DNA of 63,770 nt from Paenibacillus ehimensis NBRC 15659 (GCF_004000785.1 NZ_BILX01000036.1:1-63770), one strand, 5' to 3'. Counted from the stretch's first letter, positions 43,218 to 52,938 are shown. Translations and numbers: made by a program. The notes: generated by a model from the sequence alone, not told the origin.

Positions 43218-45058
43218 GTCAGCTTCACCTCTTGCTGCAGCCCGGGGCGGGCCGGCTCCGGCTCGTGATTCTCCTTGCACTTCTCCAGCGGAAGAATCAG
43301 CGTCGCCGTCGTCCCCTCGCCCTCGGCGCTGCATAGTCGCAGCCCGGCCCGTTTGCCGTAAACGATGAGAATGCGCGACATGACGTTGCGCAGGCCGAAC
43401 AAGTCCTTGGGATTGCTTTGCTTATACGACAGCGTCCCCGATTCGGAAACGGCCAGCTTGGCCAGTTCGCTGCGGATATGCTCCAGCCGTCCGGGTGGGA
43501 TGCCGGTCCCATTGTCCTGCACGGTCAGCATCAGACAGCCGTCTTCGATCCGGCCGGCGATGAGCAGACGACCGTCTCGGCGCTTCTCCAGCCCGTGAAG
43601 AATCGCATTTTCCACCAAAGGCTGCAAAATCAGCTTCAGCACGGGGACGTTCTTGCATTCCTCGGCCAGCTCGTAGCTGACCATGAACGAATCGAGAAAG
43701 CGGAGCTGCTGCACCCGGATGTAGTAGTGCAGGTGGGTCACCGTTTCCTCCACGGTGAACGTTTCCCGTCCTTTGCTCAGGCTGAGCCGGAAGAAGTTCG
43801 ATAAATTCAGCACCATTTCGCTGATTTCGTCGGCGTCGTAATTTTTGGCGGTCCAATAAATCGAATCGAGCGTGTTGTAGAGAAAGTGCGGGTTAATTTG
43901 CGACTGTAAAAATTTTAGCTCCGTGTTCGCCAGCTGCAGCTGCTGCTCGTAGTAATTTTCGATCAGATGACGCTGGTCTTCGACCATCTTGTTGAAGGCC
44001 CGGGTCAAGTAACCGAGCTCGTCGGCCCGGTTGTTCTCCAGACGGACGTTAAAGTTGCCGCTTCCGACCCGCTTCATTCCTTTCAGCAGACGCTGCACGG
44101 GTGAAGCGATGCCGCTGTACACCCCCCATGAAATAAGGCAAGCGAGTACGAAACTGATTCCGATAATAATGTAGGTATACATCCGGTTTTGATTCGTTTC
44201 CCGGTACAATTCTTCCTTCGGCTGGGACAGCACGAGAGACCATTTGTAGTAGGCCGAGTCGACCTTCGTCGAAATTTCGGACCCGCTTCCGCTGGCTTCG
44301 TCCGCGCTGGTCCGCGTCCGGTCGGCGCTTTCCGTTCCCGTTACCAGGTGCCCCTTATCGTTATAAAGGGCGATTTGCGCTTGAGGCGACGGCAGCAGCG
44401 ACACGAGCAAATCGAGCAGCTTGTCTTTGTTCAGAGTAATCATGAGCAGATTCGGCTTGCGGTCCGGGTTGTTGAGGTCCATCGTACGGACCAGCGTAAT
44501 ACTGTCCGTACCCATGACGGAGCCGAACGTCTGCCGTTCCGGAAACTCCATGTCGGGCATGACGTAGGTAATGGCGGTGCCTCCGGCCTCGGCAAGCTCC
44601 TGCAGCCGCAGCACCTGAAGCGGATGCTCGATCTGCTTGCCTCCGTTAGTGGCGTTCAGCAGCATCCGGGAGGAAGCGTGGTATAGCGAGATTTGGGAGA
44701 CCATCGGGCTGATCGAGGTGATGCTGGAAAGCTCCTTCAGGACATCGGCAAAGTTGATATACGATTGCGCCGTCAACTCCGGTCCCGTCTCGTTCAGCAG
44801 CCTCACAATGTTGTTGTTCGTAGCGGCCAGCGTGGAGATTTGCTCGACATTTTGCAGCGTGACTTCGATATAATCCATCGAAGAGGTCAGCGCGCCCTTG
44901 GTCCGCTCCTCGGTTTGCTCCAGCAGGATGCGCTGGGAACGGAAGTTGACGAACAGACTGACGATGACGAGAGGGACCAGCACGAGGACGAAATACACGG
45001 TAAGGCGAAGCTGGATTTTTTCCGAATACCGCTTGTACAACCAAGACCACAGCCGCAT
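43214..45058 (-). CDS. YesM-type sensor histidine kinase
   Basis: A 614-residue kinase. Helix 1 (about 19-40), an extracellular dCache-like domain (41-280), helix 2 (about 285-308, YIIIGISFVLACLISWGVYS) and a HAMP domain (SPVQRLLKGMKRVGSGNFNV) are followed by the His_kinase domain with His391 in QSQINPHFLYNTLDSIYW. The ATPase has LQPLVENAILHGLE, DNGTGIP and LFGLRNVMSRI. ATG 45058 shares its first base with the stop of the binding-protein gene (TGATG). GGAGGTG is upstream. It probably senses a sugar, perhaps through the binding protein encoded just before it. Confidence 0.93.
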   Translation of the reverse strand: MRLWSWLYKRYSEKIQLRLTVYFVLVLVPLVIVSLFVNFRSQRILLEQTEERTKGALTSSMDYIEVTLQNVEQISTLAATNNNIVRLLNETGPELTAQSYINFADVLKELSSITSISPMVSQISLYHASSRMLLNATNGGKQIEHPLQVLRLQELAEAGGTAITYVMPDMEFPERQTFGSVMGTDSITLVRTMDLNNPDRKPNLLMITLNKDKLLDLLVSLLPSPQAQIALYNDKGHLVTGTESADRTRTSADEASGSGSEISTKVDSAYYKWSLVLSQPKEELYRETNQNRMYTYIIIGISFVLACLISWGVYSGIASPVQRLLKGMKRVGSGNFNVRLENNRADELGYLTRAFNKMVEDQRHLIENYYEQQLQLANTELKFLQSQINPHFLYNTLDSIYWTAKNYDADEISEMVLNLSNFFRLSLSKGRETFTVEETVTHLHYYIRVQQLRFLDSFMVSYELAEECKNVPVLKLILQPLVENAILHGLEKRRDGRLLIAGRIEDGCLMLTVQDNGTGIPPGRLEHIRSELAKLAVSESGTLSYKQSNPKDLFGLRNVMSRILIVYGKRAGLRLCSAEGEGTTATLILPLEKCKENHEPEPARPGLQQEVKLT

Positions 45059-46563
45059 CAACGCACCTCCTGCTGCTTTTGATACCACTCGTTGACTTCC
45101 TTCGTAATCTCGTCGCCGCCCTCCCGCCTCCACCAATCGGCGTACGACTCGAAGCGGTCCAAAGGAATGACGCCGACCACCATCTTGACGAATACGTCGC
45201 GGAGCGCGGACAGCTTCTTCTTGTGCTTTTCCATCGCGGGGGTAGGGGGCCCCTGGAATTCGTTGCGAATGATATTCCGCTCGACCGTCTGAATGTTCGA
45301 ATACAGCTGGAAGCGGGAGCCGAGCGAATCGAGCCGCTCCTTCAACAAGGCAGGGGTAGGGACATCGGCAAGCGAGGAGTACATGCCCCGGTACAGATGC
45401 TTGTCATGCTCCGCGAAGTTGGTCACGATGCGCCCGTCCTGCCGGCTCCAGACCTGGTTCCGGAAGCCGAGCTTCAGCTCGCGGTTGCCCTCCCCGGCGA
45501 TGAAGTTCAGCATTCGGATGACGGCCCCGGCCTGCCGGCTATGGGCAGGAACGACCTGATACTGGCGGATCAACGAAGTCTCGTAGGTGCCCTTGCGGCC
45601 CGCAGGTCCCACAGGATAATCGAGGGGAATCCAATCAGCCTGCGGGTCGTTTTTCCGGTTTAGCTCTATTGGTCCGCGCGTATCGTACCAGGTCGCCGAG
45701 AACAGCCCGACGTGGCCGGAGGCGACCTTTTGATCGAGGTTCCGGTTTTTGTTGATCGGAAATTCGGGATCGAGGAGCCGCTCCGAGTACAGGCGGTGGA
45801 GGAAAGTAAGCGCTTCCTTCGTTTCGGGCAAAATGTCCGCGTAGACCAGCTTGCCGTCCCGTTCCGTCCATTGGCCGAGCTGGACGCCGAACGCCCCGAA
45901 GAAAGGGGAGGAGCGCCCCAAATTTTCCATCAGGGGCAGTCCGAGCGTATCGTCCTTGCCGTTGCCGTCGGGGTCGTTCCGGGCGAACGCCCGAATGACC
46001 TCGTAGTATTGCTCCAACGTTTGCGGCGGCTTCAGGCCGAGCTTGTCCAGCCAATCCTTCCGCGCGTACATCAGCTCGGTGCCGCGTACTTCGTTGACAC
46101 TGGGAACCGCGTAGATTTTACCGTTGAACGTGACTTTATCCCATGCCTCCTGGGGGATGCCCGCCTTCAGCGCGGGACCGTAGCGGTCGATCCAATCGTT
46201 CAGGGGCTGGAGGACGCCGCTCTTGGCATAATTGGCAACCCAGACGTCACTGAACAAGCTCAGCATGTCCGGGGGATTGCCGGATGCCATGAGCGCGTTC
46301 AGCTTCACCTCGTATCCTTCGGAAGGCGGCACAATGACGCGGATATCCAGATTCGTCCGCTCCTTGATGTAGTCGAGATACGGATTACGGTTCTCGTTCA
46401 AGCCCGCCGGGAACGTAAATCCCAGGCTGTTCAGAACGACGGAGACCGGCTCCGGCGGGACGGCTTCCGGATGGCCGGCCCGGTAACATGAAGTCAATCC
46501 GACGATGCCAAGGATGGATGCGAGCTGCACGAAGCAATGCATCCGTTTCGCCTTCAATGCCAT
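45058..46563 (-). CDS. Extracellular solute-binding lipoprotein, probable co-sensor
   Basis: A 501-residue lipoprotein with lipobox GLTSC (about Cys26) and the LplA-type body: YLDYIKERTNLDIRVIVPPS, EVKLNALMASGNPPDMLSLF, YAVPSVNEVRGTELMYARKD and DWLDKLGLKPPQTLEQYY. No permease is in this operon; it is followed with a 1-nt overlap by the kinase and then by the regulator. This suggests a role as a sugar sensor partner, although it may also feed the LplB-YtcP permease encoded nearby, whose operon has its own binder. ATG 46563 has AAAGGAG upstream, and the frame to 46596 is not used. Confidence 0.85.
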   Translation of the reverse strand: MALKAKRMHCFVQLASILGIVGLTSCYRAGHPEAVPPEPVSVVLNSLGFTFPAGLNENRNPYLDYIKERTNLDIRVIVPPSEGYEVKLNALMASGNPPDMLSLFSDVWVANYAKSGVLQPLNDWIDRYGPALKAGIPQEAWDKVTFNGKIYAVPSVNEVRGTELMYARKDWLDKLGLKPPQTLEQYYEVIRAFARNDPDGNGKDDTLGLPLMENLGRSSPFFGAFGVQLGQWTERDGKLVYADILPETKEALTFLHRLYSERLLDPEFPINKNRNLDQKVASGHVGLFSATWYDTRGPIELNRKNDPQADWIPLDYPVGPAGRKGTYETSLIRQYQVVPAHSRQAGAVIRMLNFIAGEGNRELKLGFRNQVWSRQDGRIVTNFAEHDKHLYRGMYSSLADVPTPALLKERLDSLGSRFQLYSNIQTVERNIIRNEFQGPPTPAMEKHKKKLSALRDVFVKMVVGVIPLDRFESYADWWRREGGDEITKEVNEWYQKQQEVR

Positions 46564-46602
46564 CAACTCCTTTGGAAAAGGTGGTTTGGCTTGCAAGCCA
46601 GC

Positions 46603-47190
46603 TTACCCCTCGCTCCGAAGCACGCTTTTGACCGCCTCTTGCCAGATGTCCTCATAGTTGAATTTGAAGCCGATCATCATAAAGTTGCCGATGTTGTCGA
46701 TGACCATGGTGAGCATATGCGCTTTGGCCGTAATCCGCTCGCCCGGGACGACGCCAAGCTTCGCGCCGTGCGTCAGCAGCTCCTCGAACCCGCTGGCGAA
46801 CCCTTCGGTTACCGCATGGAACCGCTGCTCGTATTTCGGCTCGTTGCGGGAGCCCCGGATCAGGTATTCGTTCAGGATGCGGGGGAAATATTCGTCCTGC
46901 CGCTGCTCCTCGATCATGCGGCAGCCGTCCGCCAGCAGCTTTGCTTCGAAGTTCTCTTTTGTATAGTCCCGGATGGAAAAGGATTTCGAAAAATCGATTT
47001 CCTTCGTGATTTCATCGAAGAGAACGTCGATCAGCATATCTTTGGAAGCAAAGTGGTAGTAGATCGCAGGCTTGGAGATTCCCACTTCTTTGGCGATCAT
47101 GGACAGGCTTGTTTTGTCAAACCCGTGCTCCGCGAACAGCCGGTAGGCGGTTTCCAAAATTTTGGCGTAGGTTTCGTTGATAACAATCAC
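46603..47190 (-). CDS. TetR-family transcriptional regulator
   Basis: A 195-residue repressor. Residues 5-55 are the TetR helix-turn-helix (ILETAYRLFAEHGFDKTSLS and IAKEVGISKPAIYYHFASKD); the rest is the helical ligand and dimer domain. The start is uncertain. The strong AGGAGGG at 47263-47269 serves ATG 47255 in another phase, whose 22-codon frame ends on TGA overlapping GTG 47190 (GTGA). GTG 47190 gives VIVINETYAKI, the normal TetR N-terminus. A TTG at 47238 in the same frame lacks a site. It lies downstream of the DUF418 gene in one operon and probably represses it through the operator at 48529. Confidence 0.85.
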   Translation of the reverse strand: MIVINETYAKILETAYRLFAEHGFDKTSLSMIAKEVGISKPAIYYHFASKDMLIDVLFDEITKEIDFSKSFSIRDYTKENFEAKLLADGCRMIEEQRQDEYFPRILNEYLIRGSRNEPKYEQRFHAVTEGFASGFEELLTHGAKLGVVPGERITAKAHMLTMVIDNIGNFMMIGFKFNYEDIWQEAVKSVLRSEG

Positions 47191-47255
47191 TCCGTCAATC
47201 GTTTTGTCGTAGCATGCCCGAAAATTCCCATTTCCCAATACTTCTGCATCTTCAT
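47187..47255 (-). CDS. 22-residue leader ORF coupled to tetR
   Basis: ATG 47255 has the best ribosome site here, AGGAGGG 7 nt upstream, and starts 2 nt after the DUF418 stop. The peptide would begin MKMQKYWEMGIFGHATTKRL. Its TGA overlaps GTG 47190 of tetR by 4 nt, so tetR could be translated by coupling. Alternatively a frameshift has altered the tetR start; the peptide does not look like a TetR N-terminus, which favours coupling. Confidence 0.4.
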   Translation of the reverse strand: MKMQKYWEMGIFGHATTKRLTE

Positions 47256-47256
47256 G

Positions 47257-48492
47257 TTAAAACCCTCCTTTTCGGATGGGCGACATTCGGCCGTAGGTCA
47301 ACGTCCGCCAGATCCATTCCACAGGTCCGAAACGGTAACGCTTCAGCCACAGGTTGCTGAACAGAACTTGCGCGCCAAACACGGCTGCGGCGATCGCAAG
47401 CCCGCCCGCCGGTCCGACCTGTCCGTACAAGCCCAGTCCGTAGCTGTAAAAAATCCACGTGCAGACGACGGATTGGCCGAGATAGTTGGTGGCCGCCATG
47501 CGGCCGACTGCCTGCAGCGGAGCCAGCAGCCGCCGCCAGAGCGGAATTTGCGCCAGCAGGAGGATGGAGCAGATATAGAACAGGCTCATGACGGGGCCGG
47601 TGAGCCAAAGGCCGATAAATTCCACAAATTTGTAAGCAGGCTCGCTCTTCTCGAACATCAGGGCCGGCAGCAGGAGAGGCAAGCCGAGGGCGAGGCTTCC
47701 GATCCATACCTTTTGCACTCGTTTCCGGTGCTCGGCAACATGCTGGAAAACGCCGGTTTTGCCGGCATAGGCCCCGAGCAGGAACATGGCGAAGAGCACC
47801 GGAGAGAGGGTCAAATAGCCCGCCAACGCAATCTGCCAATCGAACGAATTTTGAGCGAAGATATCCTTCCAGCTCCCTTGGCCGTAAGCCTGCAAGGACT
47901 GTTCGATCAGCGCCGGGGCCGCTGCTTTGAGCTGCGGGTCCCCGAATATTCCGGGCCCCTCAAGCAGGCCTGCCGCCGTCAACAGAACTGCCGGGACCAG
48001 CAGCAGTCCGCAGGCCCACCGCAGCAGCGTCCGGGGCGCCCGGCCGCGGAAGAAGATCAGGAAGAAGCCGAGCACCGCATACGTGACCAGAATATCGCCG
48101 AACCAAATGAAATACGCGTGAATCAGTCCGATGCCGAGCAGCACCAGCAGTCTTCTTGCAAAGAGAGCAAGGGGGCGGCCGCCCTTCTGCTCGGCGCGCT
48201 GCACGAAAATCATAAAGCCCAGGCCGAATAAGAACGAAAACATCGGGCGGGACTTGTCCTGGGCTACGAAAGCAATGAATGCTTCCGCCATGCGATCCCA
48301 CATTCCCTCCCACCAGTTCAGTTTGAGCTCCGATACGTAGATGACCGGGTAAGAGAAAACCTGCATGTTGACGATCAAGATGCCGAGCAGCGCGATGCCG
48401 CGGATCAGGTCGAGCTCTTGAATGCGATCGGCTTGCTGCGTCGCCGCAGGGAGCGGGACGGTTTGGCCTTGACGATCCTGAAGGGGATTCAC
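47257..48492 (-). CDS. DUF418-family membrane protein
   Basis: A 411-residue membrane protein with about ten hydrophobic segments. The start RIQELDLIRGIALLGILIVN is the signature of the acyltransferase-like DUF418 proteins (YeiB group), and the C-terminal part with YRFGPVEWIWRTLTYGR is the DUF418 domain. Function is unknown; some relatives are linked to stress or drug tolerance. It is first in an operon with tetR, and the TetR-type operator at 48529 lies 37 bp upstream. GGAGGTAGATCC precedes the ATG. Confidence 0.88.
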   Translation of the reverse strand: MNPLQDRQGQTVPLPAATQQADRIQELDLIRGIALLGILIVNMQVFSYPVIYVSELKLNWWEGMWDRMAEAFIAFVAQDKSRPMFSFLFGLGFMIFVQRAEQKGGRPLALFARRLLVLLGIGLIHAYFIWFGDILVTYAVLGFFLIFFRGRAPRTLLRWACGLLLVPAVLLTAAGLLEGPGIFGDPQLKAAAPALIEQSLQAYGQGSWKDIFAQNSFDWQIALAGYLTLSPVLFAMFLLGAYAGKTGVFQHVAEHRKRVQKVWIGSLALGLPLLLPALMFEKSEPAYKFVEFIGLWLTGPVMSLFYICSILLLAQIPLWRRLLAPLQAVGRMAATNYLGQSVVCTWIFYSYGLGLYGQVGPAGGLAIAAAVFGAQVLFSNLWLKRYRFGPVEWIWRTLTYGRMSPIRKGGF

Positions 48493-48528
48493 ATGGATCT
48501 ACCTCCATACATTGAAATTTAACTTTTG

Positions 48529-48548
48529 TTTACCGACCGGTAAGTAAA
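48529..48548. promoter_or_regulatory. Probable TetR operator
   Basis: TTTACCGACCGGTAAGTAAA matches its own reverse complement at 16 of 20 positions. It contains the TTTAC-GGTAA elements common in QacR/AcrR-type operators. It overlaps the promoter region of the DUF418-tetR operon, so autorepression is expected. Confidence 0.65.
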
Positions 48549-48702
48549 TTTTATATGCGTTTGGAAATAAAAGCAAGCGTTATGATCTATATTCCTATGG
48601 TGGACAATGATCCTAAACTAAACGTTCCCTTGACCGGCCCGATTTCCAAGGATATCCTATTCAAATACGTTTTATTTATTTTCCGTCATCAAGGAGTGCG
48701 CA

Positions 48703-49986
48703 ATGAGATTTCAGGATTTCCATCCAAATGTTAAACTTCGTATTATTATGAGCTTTTTGACCGGGGCGCTCGGCAGCATGGTCGTGCCGTTCATGTCCGT
48801 TTATTTTGCCAAAACGCTGGGGGCGACGGCCGCAGGTCTCGTGGCGATCCTCAATATCGTGGTGGGGCTTGTCTGCGCCACACTGGGCGGCTATTATGCG
48901 GACCGGGTCGGACGCAAGCGCATGATGCTGATCTCCGAAGCGGCGACCGCCGCAGCATACCTGGTCATGGCTGCCGCCAACTCGCCGTGGTGCCAATCGC
49001 CGGTCGCGACGCTCGCCATGACGGTTGTCGTCAGCGCGAGCTGGGGACTGCACAAGCCCGCCATGGAGGCGATGTTGATCGATGTGACCGAGCCGCATGC
49101 CCGCCAGGCGATGTACCGGATTACGTATTGGACCAACAATCTGTCCATGGCCGCAGCGGGAATGATCGGAGCGTTTCTGTTCGCGGATTACTTGTTCGAG
49201 CTGTTCCTCGCCGTCGGGCTTATGACGTTCGTTTCCTTCGCCGTCACCTGGATTTTCATCACCGAAGCCTGGAAGCGGCCCGATGGCGGGCCAACCGGGG
49301 CGGCGGAGCCGACGAAAGGCAAGCTGTGGGCCAATTACCGGCAGGTGCTGCGGGACAAAGTGTTTATGGTCTATGTCGGCGCCTTTATGCTGCTTCTCTC
49401 CGTGGAAATTAATTTAGTCAACTACATCGGGATTCGTCTGGAAAAAGAAATGCGGTTGACGCCGTGGCTGCCATGGACCGACTGGCAGATCGACGGTATG
49501 CAAATGCTGGGGGTGCTGCGGACCGAGAATACGCTGCTGGTCGTTCTGCTGTCGCTTGTGATCGGGGCGCTGATCAAGCAGCGCTCGGATTCGCGGATCA
49601 TGTACGCAGGGCTTCTGCTCAACGTCGCCGGATACAGCTTTCTCGCCTGCAGCAACCAGCCGGCGCTGCTCGTGCTGGTAATGTTCGCCGCGACCGTCGG
49701 CGAGCTGATTTACGTCCCGCTCAGCCAGGCGCTTCTGGTAAACATCGTGCCGGACCACGCGCGCAGCTCTTATATGGCGATTAACGGCATGGCCTACCGG
49801 GGAGGCATGATGCTTAGCGGAATCAACATTATACTTGGAGGCATGCTGCCGGGCTGGGGGATGGCGCTTATTATTTTCATGACCGGGATGGCCGGGCTGC
49901 TGATGCTTCGTTCCGTGATGCCGGCGTTGGAGAAAGCGAACGGCCGGTCGACGGTGCCGGGAACAGTCGTATCCAAACCGGTTTAA
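48703..49986 (+). CDS. MFS transporter
   Basis: A 427-residue major facilitator protein with twelve predicted helices. The loop after helix 2 is GGYYADRVGRKRMMLISEAA, a classical motif A, and the N-terminal helix carries SFLTGALGSMVVPFMSVYFA. The layout is like the MdtG/YttB drug transporters. AAGGAG lies about 8 nt before ATG 48703. The DUF1904 gene starts 31 bp downstream in the same direction. The substrate is unknown. It is divergent from the DUF418-tetR operon, and the TetR operator could also affect it. Confidence 0.85.
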   Translation: MRFQDFHPNVKLRIIMSFLTGALGSMVVPFMSVYFAKTLGATAAGLVAILNIVVGLVCATLGGYYADRVGRKRMMLISEAATAAAYLVMAAANSPWCQSPVATLAMTVVVSASWGLHKPAMEAMLIDVTEPHARQAMYRITYWTNNLSMAAAGMIGAFLFADYLFELFLAVGLMTFVSFAVTWIFITEAWKRPDGGPTGAAEPTKGKLWANYRQVLRDKVFMVYVGAFMLLLSVEINLVNYIGIRLEKEMRLTPWLPWTDWQIDGMQMLGVLRTENTLLVVLLSLVIGALIKQRSDSRIMYAGLLLNVAGYSFLACSNQPALLVLVMFAATVGELIYVPLSQALLVNIVPDHARSSYMAINGMAYRGGMMLSGINIILGGMLPGWGMALIIFMTGMAGLLMLRSVMPALEKANGRSTVPGTVVSKPV

Positions 49987-50017
49987 ACCAATTTCGAACA
50001 AAGGAAGGGAAATTTTC

Positions 50018-50350
50018 ATGCCGCATATCGTGGTTAGAGGGATACCGGTAGAACAGCTCAAAGAGATCAGCACGGCTTTGGTGGAGGAATTGGCGGCCAT
50101 TTGCGGCTGCGGCACCGACAATTTCATGATCGAGTGCTTGCATACGACGGCCGTCTTTCAAGGAAACGAAGTGGAATCTTATCCGTTCATCGAGGTAGCA
50201 TGGTTCGAGCGGGGACAGGAGGTGAGGGACCGGTTCGCGCAAGCGATTGCCCGTCATGTTTTATCGTTGGGCATCCCTGAGGTGGAGACGGCGTTCATAG
50301 CGTATCGGCAAGACAGCTATTATTTGAATGGGGAGCGCTTTTTCGAATAA
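50018..50350 (+). CDS. DUF1904 (tautomerase-like) protein
   Basis: A 110-residue protein fitting the DUF1904 family: MPHIVVRGIPVEQLKEISTA, DNFMIECLHTTAVF, YPFIEVAWFERGQ and AFIAYRQDSYYLNGERF. The family has a tautomerase/MIF-like fold, and the residue after Met1 is Pro2, as in catalytic tautomerases. Whether it is active is not known. AAGGAAGGG is 8 nt before ATG 50018. Co-transcribed with the MFS gene. Confidence 0.8.
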   Translation: MPHIVVRGIPVEQLKEISTALVEELAAICGCGTDNFMIECLHTTAVFQGNEVESYPFIEVAWFERGQEVRDRFAQAIARHVLSLGIPEVETAFIAYRQDSYYLNGERFFE

Positions 50351-50358
50351 TGGGATAA

Positions 50359-50398
50359 CAAGGCTGACCCTATCGTTTTCTACAGGGGCCAGCCTTTT
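50359..50398. terminator. Terminator between DUF1904 and GH95 genes
   Basis: AGGCTGACCC pairs with GGGGCCAGCCT (one mismatch), followed by TTTTG on the plus strand. The two genes converge here. Confidence 0.75.
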
Positions 50399-50424
50399 TG
50401 ATGCGCAGCTCCTATCCAACGGAA

Positions 50425-52833
50425 CTACTCGTTTTTTGCAAACCTTAGCTTAAGCGTCACCGTCCGTCCCGCAGGCAGATGCACGATGCGGTGCCGGGCC
50501 GTTTTATCCGGCGCTTCGGACAAGCTGACCTCGCCTGCCGCCTCTTGCAGCGCAAAGGGAAATTCCACCTCCACCGTCTGCGCCCGCGCCGAAACGAAGG
50601 ACACCTCGGCGGTTCCTTCCGCCAAGCTCCAAGCCATCGACACCTCCGCGCCTCCCCGGCAGCGGAGCCCGCGGAACCGGCCTTCGCGCCATGCGTCCGG
50701 CAGTGCGGGCAGCAGCTTGATGACGCCGGGGGCGGAGAAGAGCAGCATCTCCTGCATGGCGGCGGTCCAGCCGAAATTCGCGTCGATTTGGAACGGCGCG
50801 CGCTTGCCTGCAATGCTGATCCCCTGACGCCGCCAATCGTTGTGGTACGTGAACAGATTGTCGCCGAGGCAGGAACGGCTCAAGAGCTCAAGACATTCCA
50901 GCGCCCGGTTCCCGTCCCCGAGGCGCGCGTACAGATTGGCCATATGGGCGAGCGACCAGCCGGTTTGATCCTGAAGCCCGATCACCAGCCGCTTCTCCAC
51001 CGCCTTCCGGCACGCCTCGAACAGCTCCGGCTCGCTTCCCGGCGTAATTTCGTATCCCGGGAACAGCGGGTACAGGTGCGACAAATGCCGGTGATGGTAA
51101 TTGTCTTCGAAATCCGGGTGCATCCATTCCTTGAGCGCGCCGTCTTCGTTCACTTGATACGCCGGAAGCTTGCTGAGCATTGCCCGCCACTTCGGCAGCG
51201 ATTCCGCTTCGATCCCGAGCTCCTCGCACGCTTCGCACAGATGCGTCAGCACTTCCTTGGCGACGGCAAAATCCATCGTCGCGTTGATGCAGACCGCCAC
51301 CGTGCCGCTGCCCTCGAACGCGCCGTTGGCGCAGTTTTCCGGCGAATTGGACGGGTAGGACTTGTAACGCCCGTTCTCGTCTTCCACGAAGAAGTCCTCA
51401 TAGAACAACGCGCACTCCTTCAGAAACGGTACGGCCCGCCGCTCCAGAAACGCCCGGTCTCCGGTAAACAGCCAGTAATCGTAAAAATGCTGCGCCAGCC
51501 AGCCCGCGCCGGCGGAAAAATAGACGACGTGTGGCTGCAGGTTTTTCTTCAAGCCGGAGTCCGGGGAAGCGAACAGCGGGCTGAGAATGCCCCGGCATCC
51601 GTACCACTTGCGGGCGTTCGTGCGCATGTCGTCCAGCAGCGACTCGAAGAGGTCGAAGAACGGCAGCGCCGTCTCCGCCATATGGCCCGGCAGTGCCTGC
51701 CAATAGTTCATCTGGATATTCTCGTTGTTGAAAAAAGCGCTGCTCCACGCCGGCGCGTAATCGCCGTTCCAGACGCCCTGCAGATTGGCGGGCAGCCCGC
51801 CGGGTCTGGAGCTGGAGAGCAGCAGGTAGCGGCCGTAGTCGTACATGCGCTCGATGAGCGCCGTCGGGACGGTGCCGCTGTAGGCGTCGAGCAGCAGTTG
51901 CTCGTTGCCGGCGTCCGCGCCTTCGGACACGCGTAAATCCAGCTCGGCGCGGAGAAACAGCGCGCGGTGCTCGGCCGCATGGCGCTCGAACAGCAGCGCA
52001 TAGTCCGCCGGCAGCTCGCTCAACCCGCTCGTGAGCGGGTCCAGTGCGCCCGGTCCGCCGAGCTTCGGGTCGATGCGGAGCAGCACCGTAACCGCGTCGG
52101 CGTCTTCTACCTGCAGCCGCTGCTCCCGCACATAGCGGCGTCCGCCGTGAACGACGACCCGTGCGGCGGCGCCGTATGGTTCCAGCGCCTCGGCATACTT
52201 GCCGATCGCGCACAGCACATCGTCCCGCACGAACCGGTTGTGCGAGAAGCCGCGCTCCGCCGCCGCCTCCGGGTCGTGCACCGTCAGCTCCAGCGCCGCC
52301 CGGAGCGTGCCCGGCGCCGAGCTGCGCACGGACAGCACGACCGCTTCGTCGGTGCGCGAGACGAACAGCCGCTTCGTGAGACGGACATCGCCTTCGTTCC
52401 AGCCGACGGCAATCTCGCCCGTCTCCATATCGAGCGTCCGTTCGTAGGCCTTGAACCCTTCCGCAGGCTCCAGGAACACCTTCAGGTCGAAGCCGGGTTG
52501 ATACATGGCGGTGTTCGCGAAGTAGCCGGCTTCGCGCATCCGGCCGGGATACAGCCGGTTCGCTTCCGCATAGCGCCCCGCATCGAGCAGCGCCCGCAGC
52601 TCGGGCAGGTGAACGGACAGGTCCGGCAGCTCCTTCGTCTTGGCCCCGTACCATAACGCTTCGTGATTGACGAGAATCGTGTCCTCCTGAATATTGCCGT
52701 ACACGAGCGCGCCCAGCGTTCCGTTGCCGGACGGCAGCGCGTCCTGCCAGCGGACGGCCGGTTTGGCCATTTTCATCACATGCTTTCGGTAAGCGGTACC
52801 ATCCGGGTGAAGCCGGGTTGTGCTTGTCTTCAT
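50425..52833 (-). CDS. GH95 alpha-L-fucosidase
   Basis: An 802-residue glycoside hydrolase of family 95, which removes terminal alpha-1,2-L-fucose (some members act on L-galactose). Motifs in order are [20 protein letters not shown] at the N-terminal beta domain, [64 protein letters not shown] and [16 protein letters not shown], the last holding the family catalytic Asp. There is no signal peptide, so it acts inside the cell on imported fucosylated sugar. ATG 52833 has AAGGAGG upstream; the frame to 52902 is not used. It is divergent from the LacI-family gene and shares its regulatory region. Confidence 0.92.
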   Translation of the reverse strand: MKTSTTRLHPDGTAYRKHVMKMAKPAVRWQDALPSGNGTLGALVYGNIQEDTILVNHEALWYGAKTKELPDLSVHLPELRALLDAGRYAEANRLYPGRMREAGYFANTAMYQPGFDLKVFLEPAEGFKAYERTLDMETGEIAVGWNEGDVRLTKRLFVSRTDEAVVLSVRSSAPGTLRAALELTVHDPEAAAERGFSHNRFVRDDVLCAIGKYAEALEPYGAAARVVVHGGRRYVREQRLQVEDADAVTVLLRIDPKLGGPGALDPLTSGLSELPADYALLFERHAAEHRALFLRAELDLRVSEGADAGNEQLLLDAYSGTVPTALIERMYDYGRYLLLSSSRPGGLPANLQGVWNGDYAPAWSSAFFNNENIQMNYWQALPGHMAETALPFFDLFESLLDDMRTNARKWYGCRGILSPLFASPDSGLKKNLQPHVVYFSAGAGWLAQHFYDYWLFTGDRAFLERRAVPFLKECALFYEDFFVEDENGRYKSYPSNSPENCANGAFEGSGTVAVCINATMDFAVAKEVLTHLCEACEELGIEAESLPKWRAMLSKLPAYQVNEDGALKEWMHPDFEDNYHHRHLSHLYPLFPGYEITPGSEPELFEACRKAVEKRLVIGLQDQTGWSLAHMANLYARLGDGNRALECLELLSRSCLGDNLFTYHNDWRRQGISIAGKRAPFQIDANFGWTAAMQEMLLFSAPGVIKLLPALPDAWREGRFRGLRCRGGAEVSMAWSLAEGTAEVSFVSARAQTVEVEFPFALQEAAGEVSLSEAPDKTARHRIVHLPAGRTVTLKLRFAKNE

Positions 52834-52897
52834 CGTCTTTCGTCCTCCTTCGGGCTCACGGCACAGGCATAGGGCTGATGCAAAAAAATGAATTATC

Positions 52898-52919
52898 TGC
52901 AACGTTTCTGCAACGTTTC
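52898..52919. promoter_or_regulatory. Two tandem operator-like repeats
   Basis: TGCAACGTTTC occurs twice in a row (52898-52908 and 52909-52919). Each contains AACGTT, a core typical of LacI-family operators, spaced one helical turn apart. They lie between the GH95 and lacI starts, just upstream of the lacI promoter. Confidence 0.6.
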
Positions 52920-52929
52920 TGGATTTTTA

Positions 52930-52938
52930 TGCTATAAT
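52930..52938 (+). promoter_or_regulatory. Extended -10 promoter of the lacI-family gene
   Basis: TGCTATAAT: a perfect TATAAT at 52933-52938 with the TGN extension. No strong -35 is present; that position falls inside the tandem repeats, so bound repressor would block the promoter. Confidence 0.6.

Noticed and set aside
46537..48231. A 564-codon plus-strand open frame across tetR and DUF418
   Set aside because: It covers two convincing minus-strand genes and has no start signal or family resemblance.
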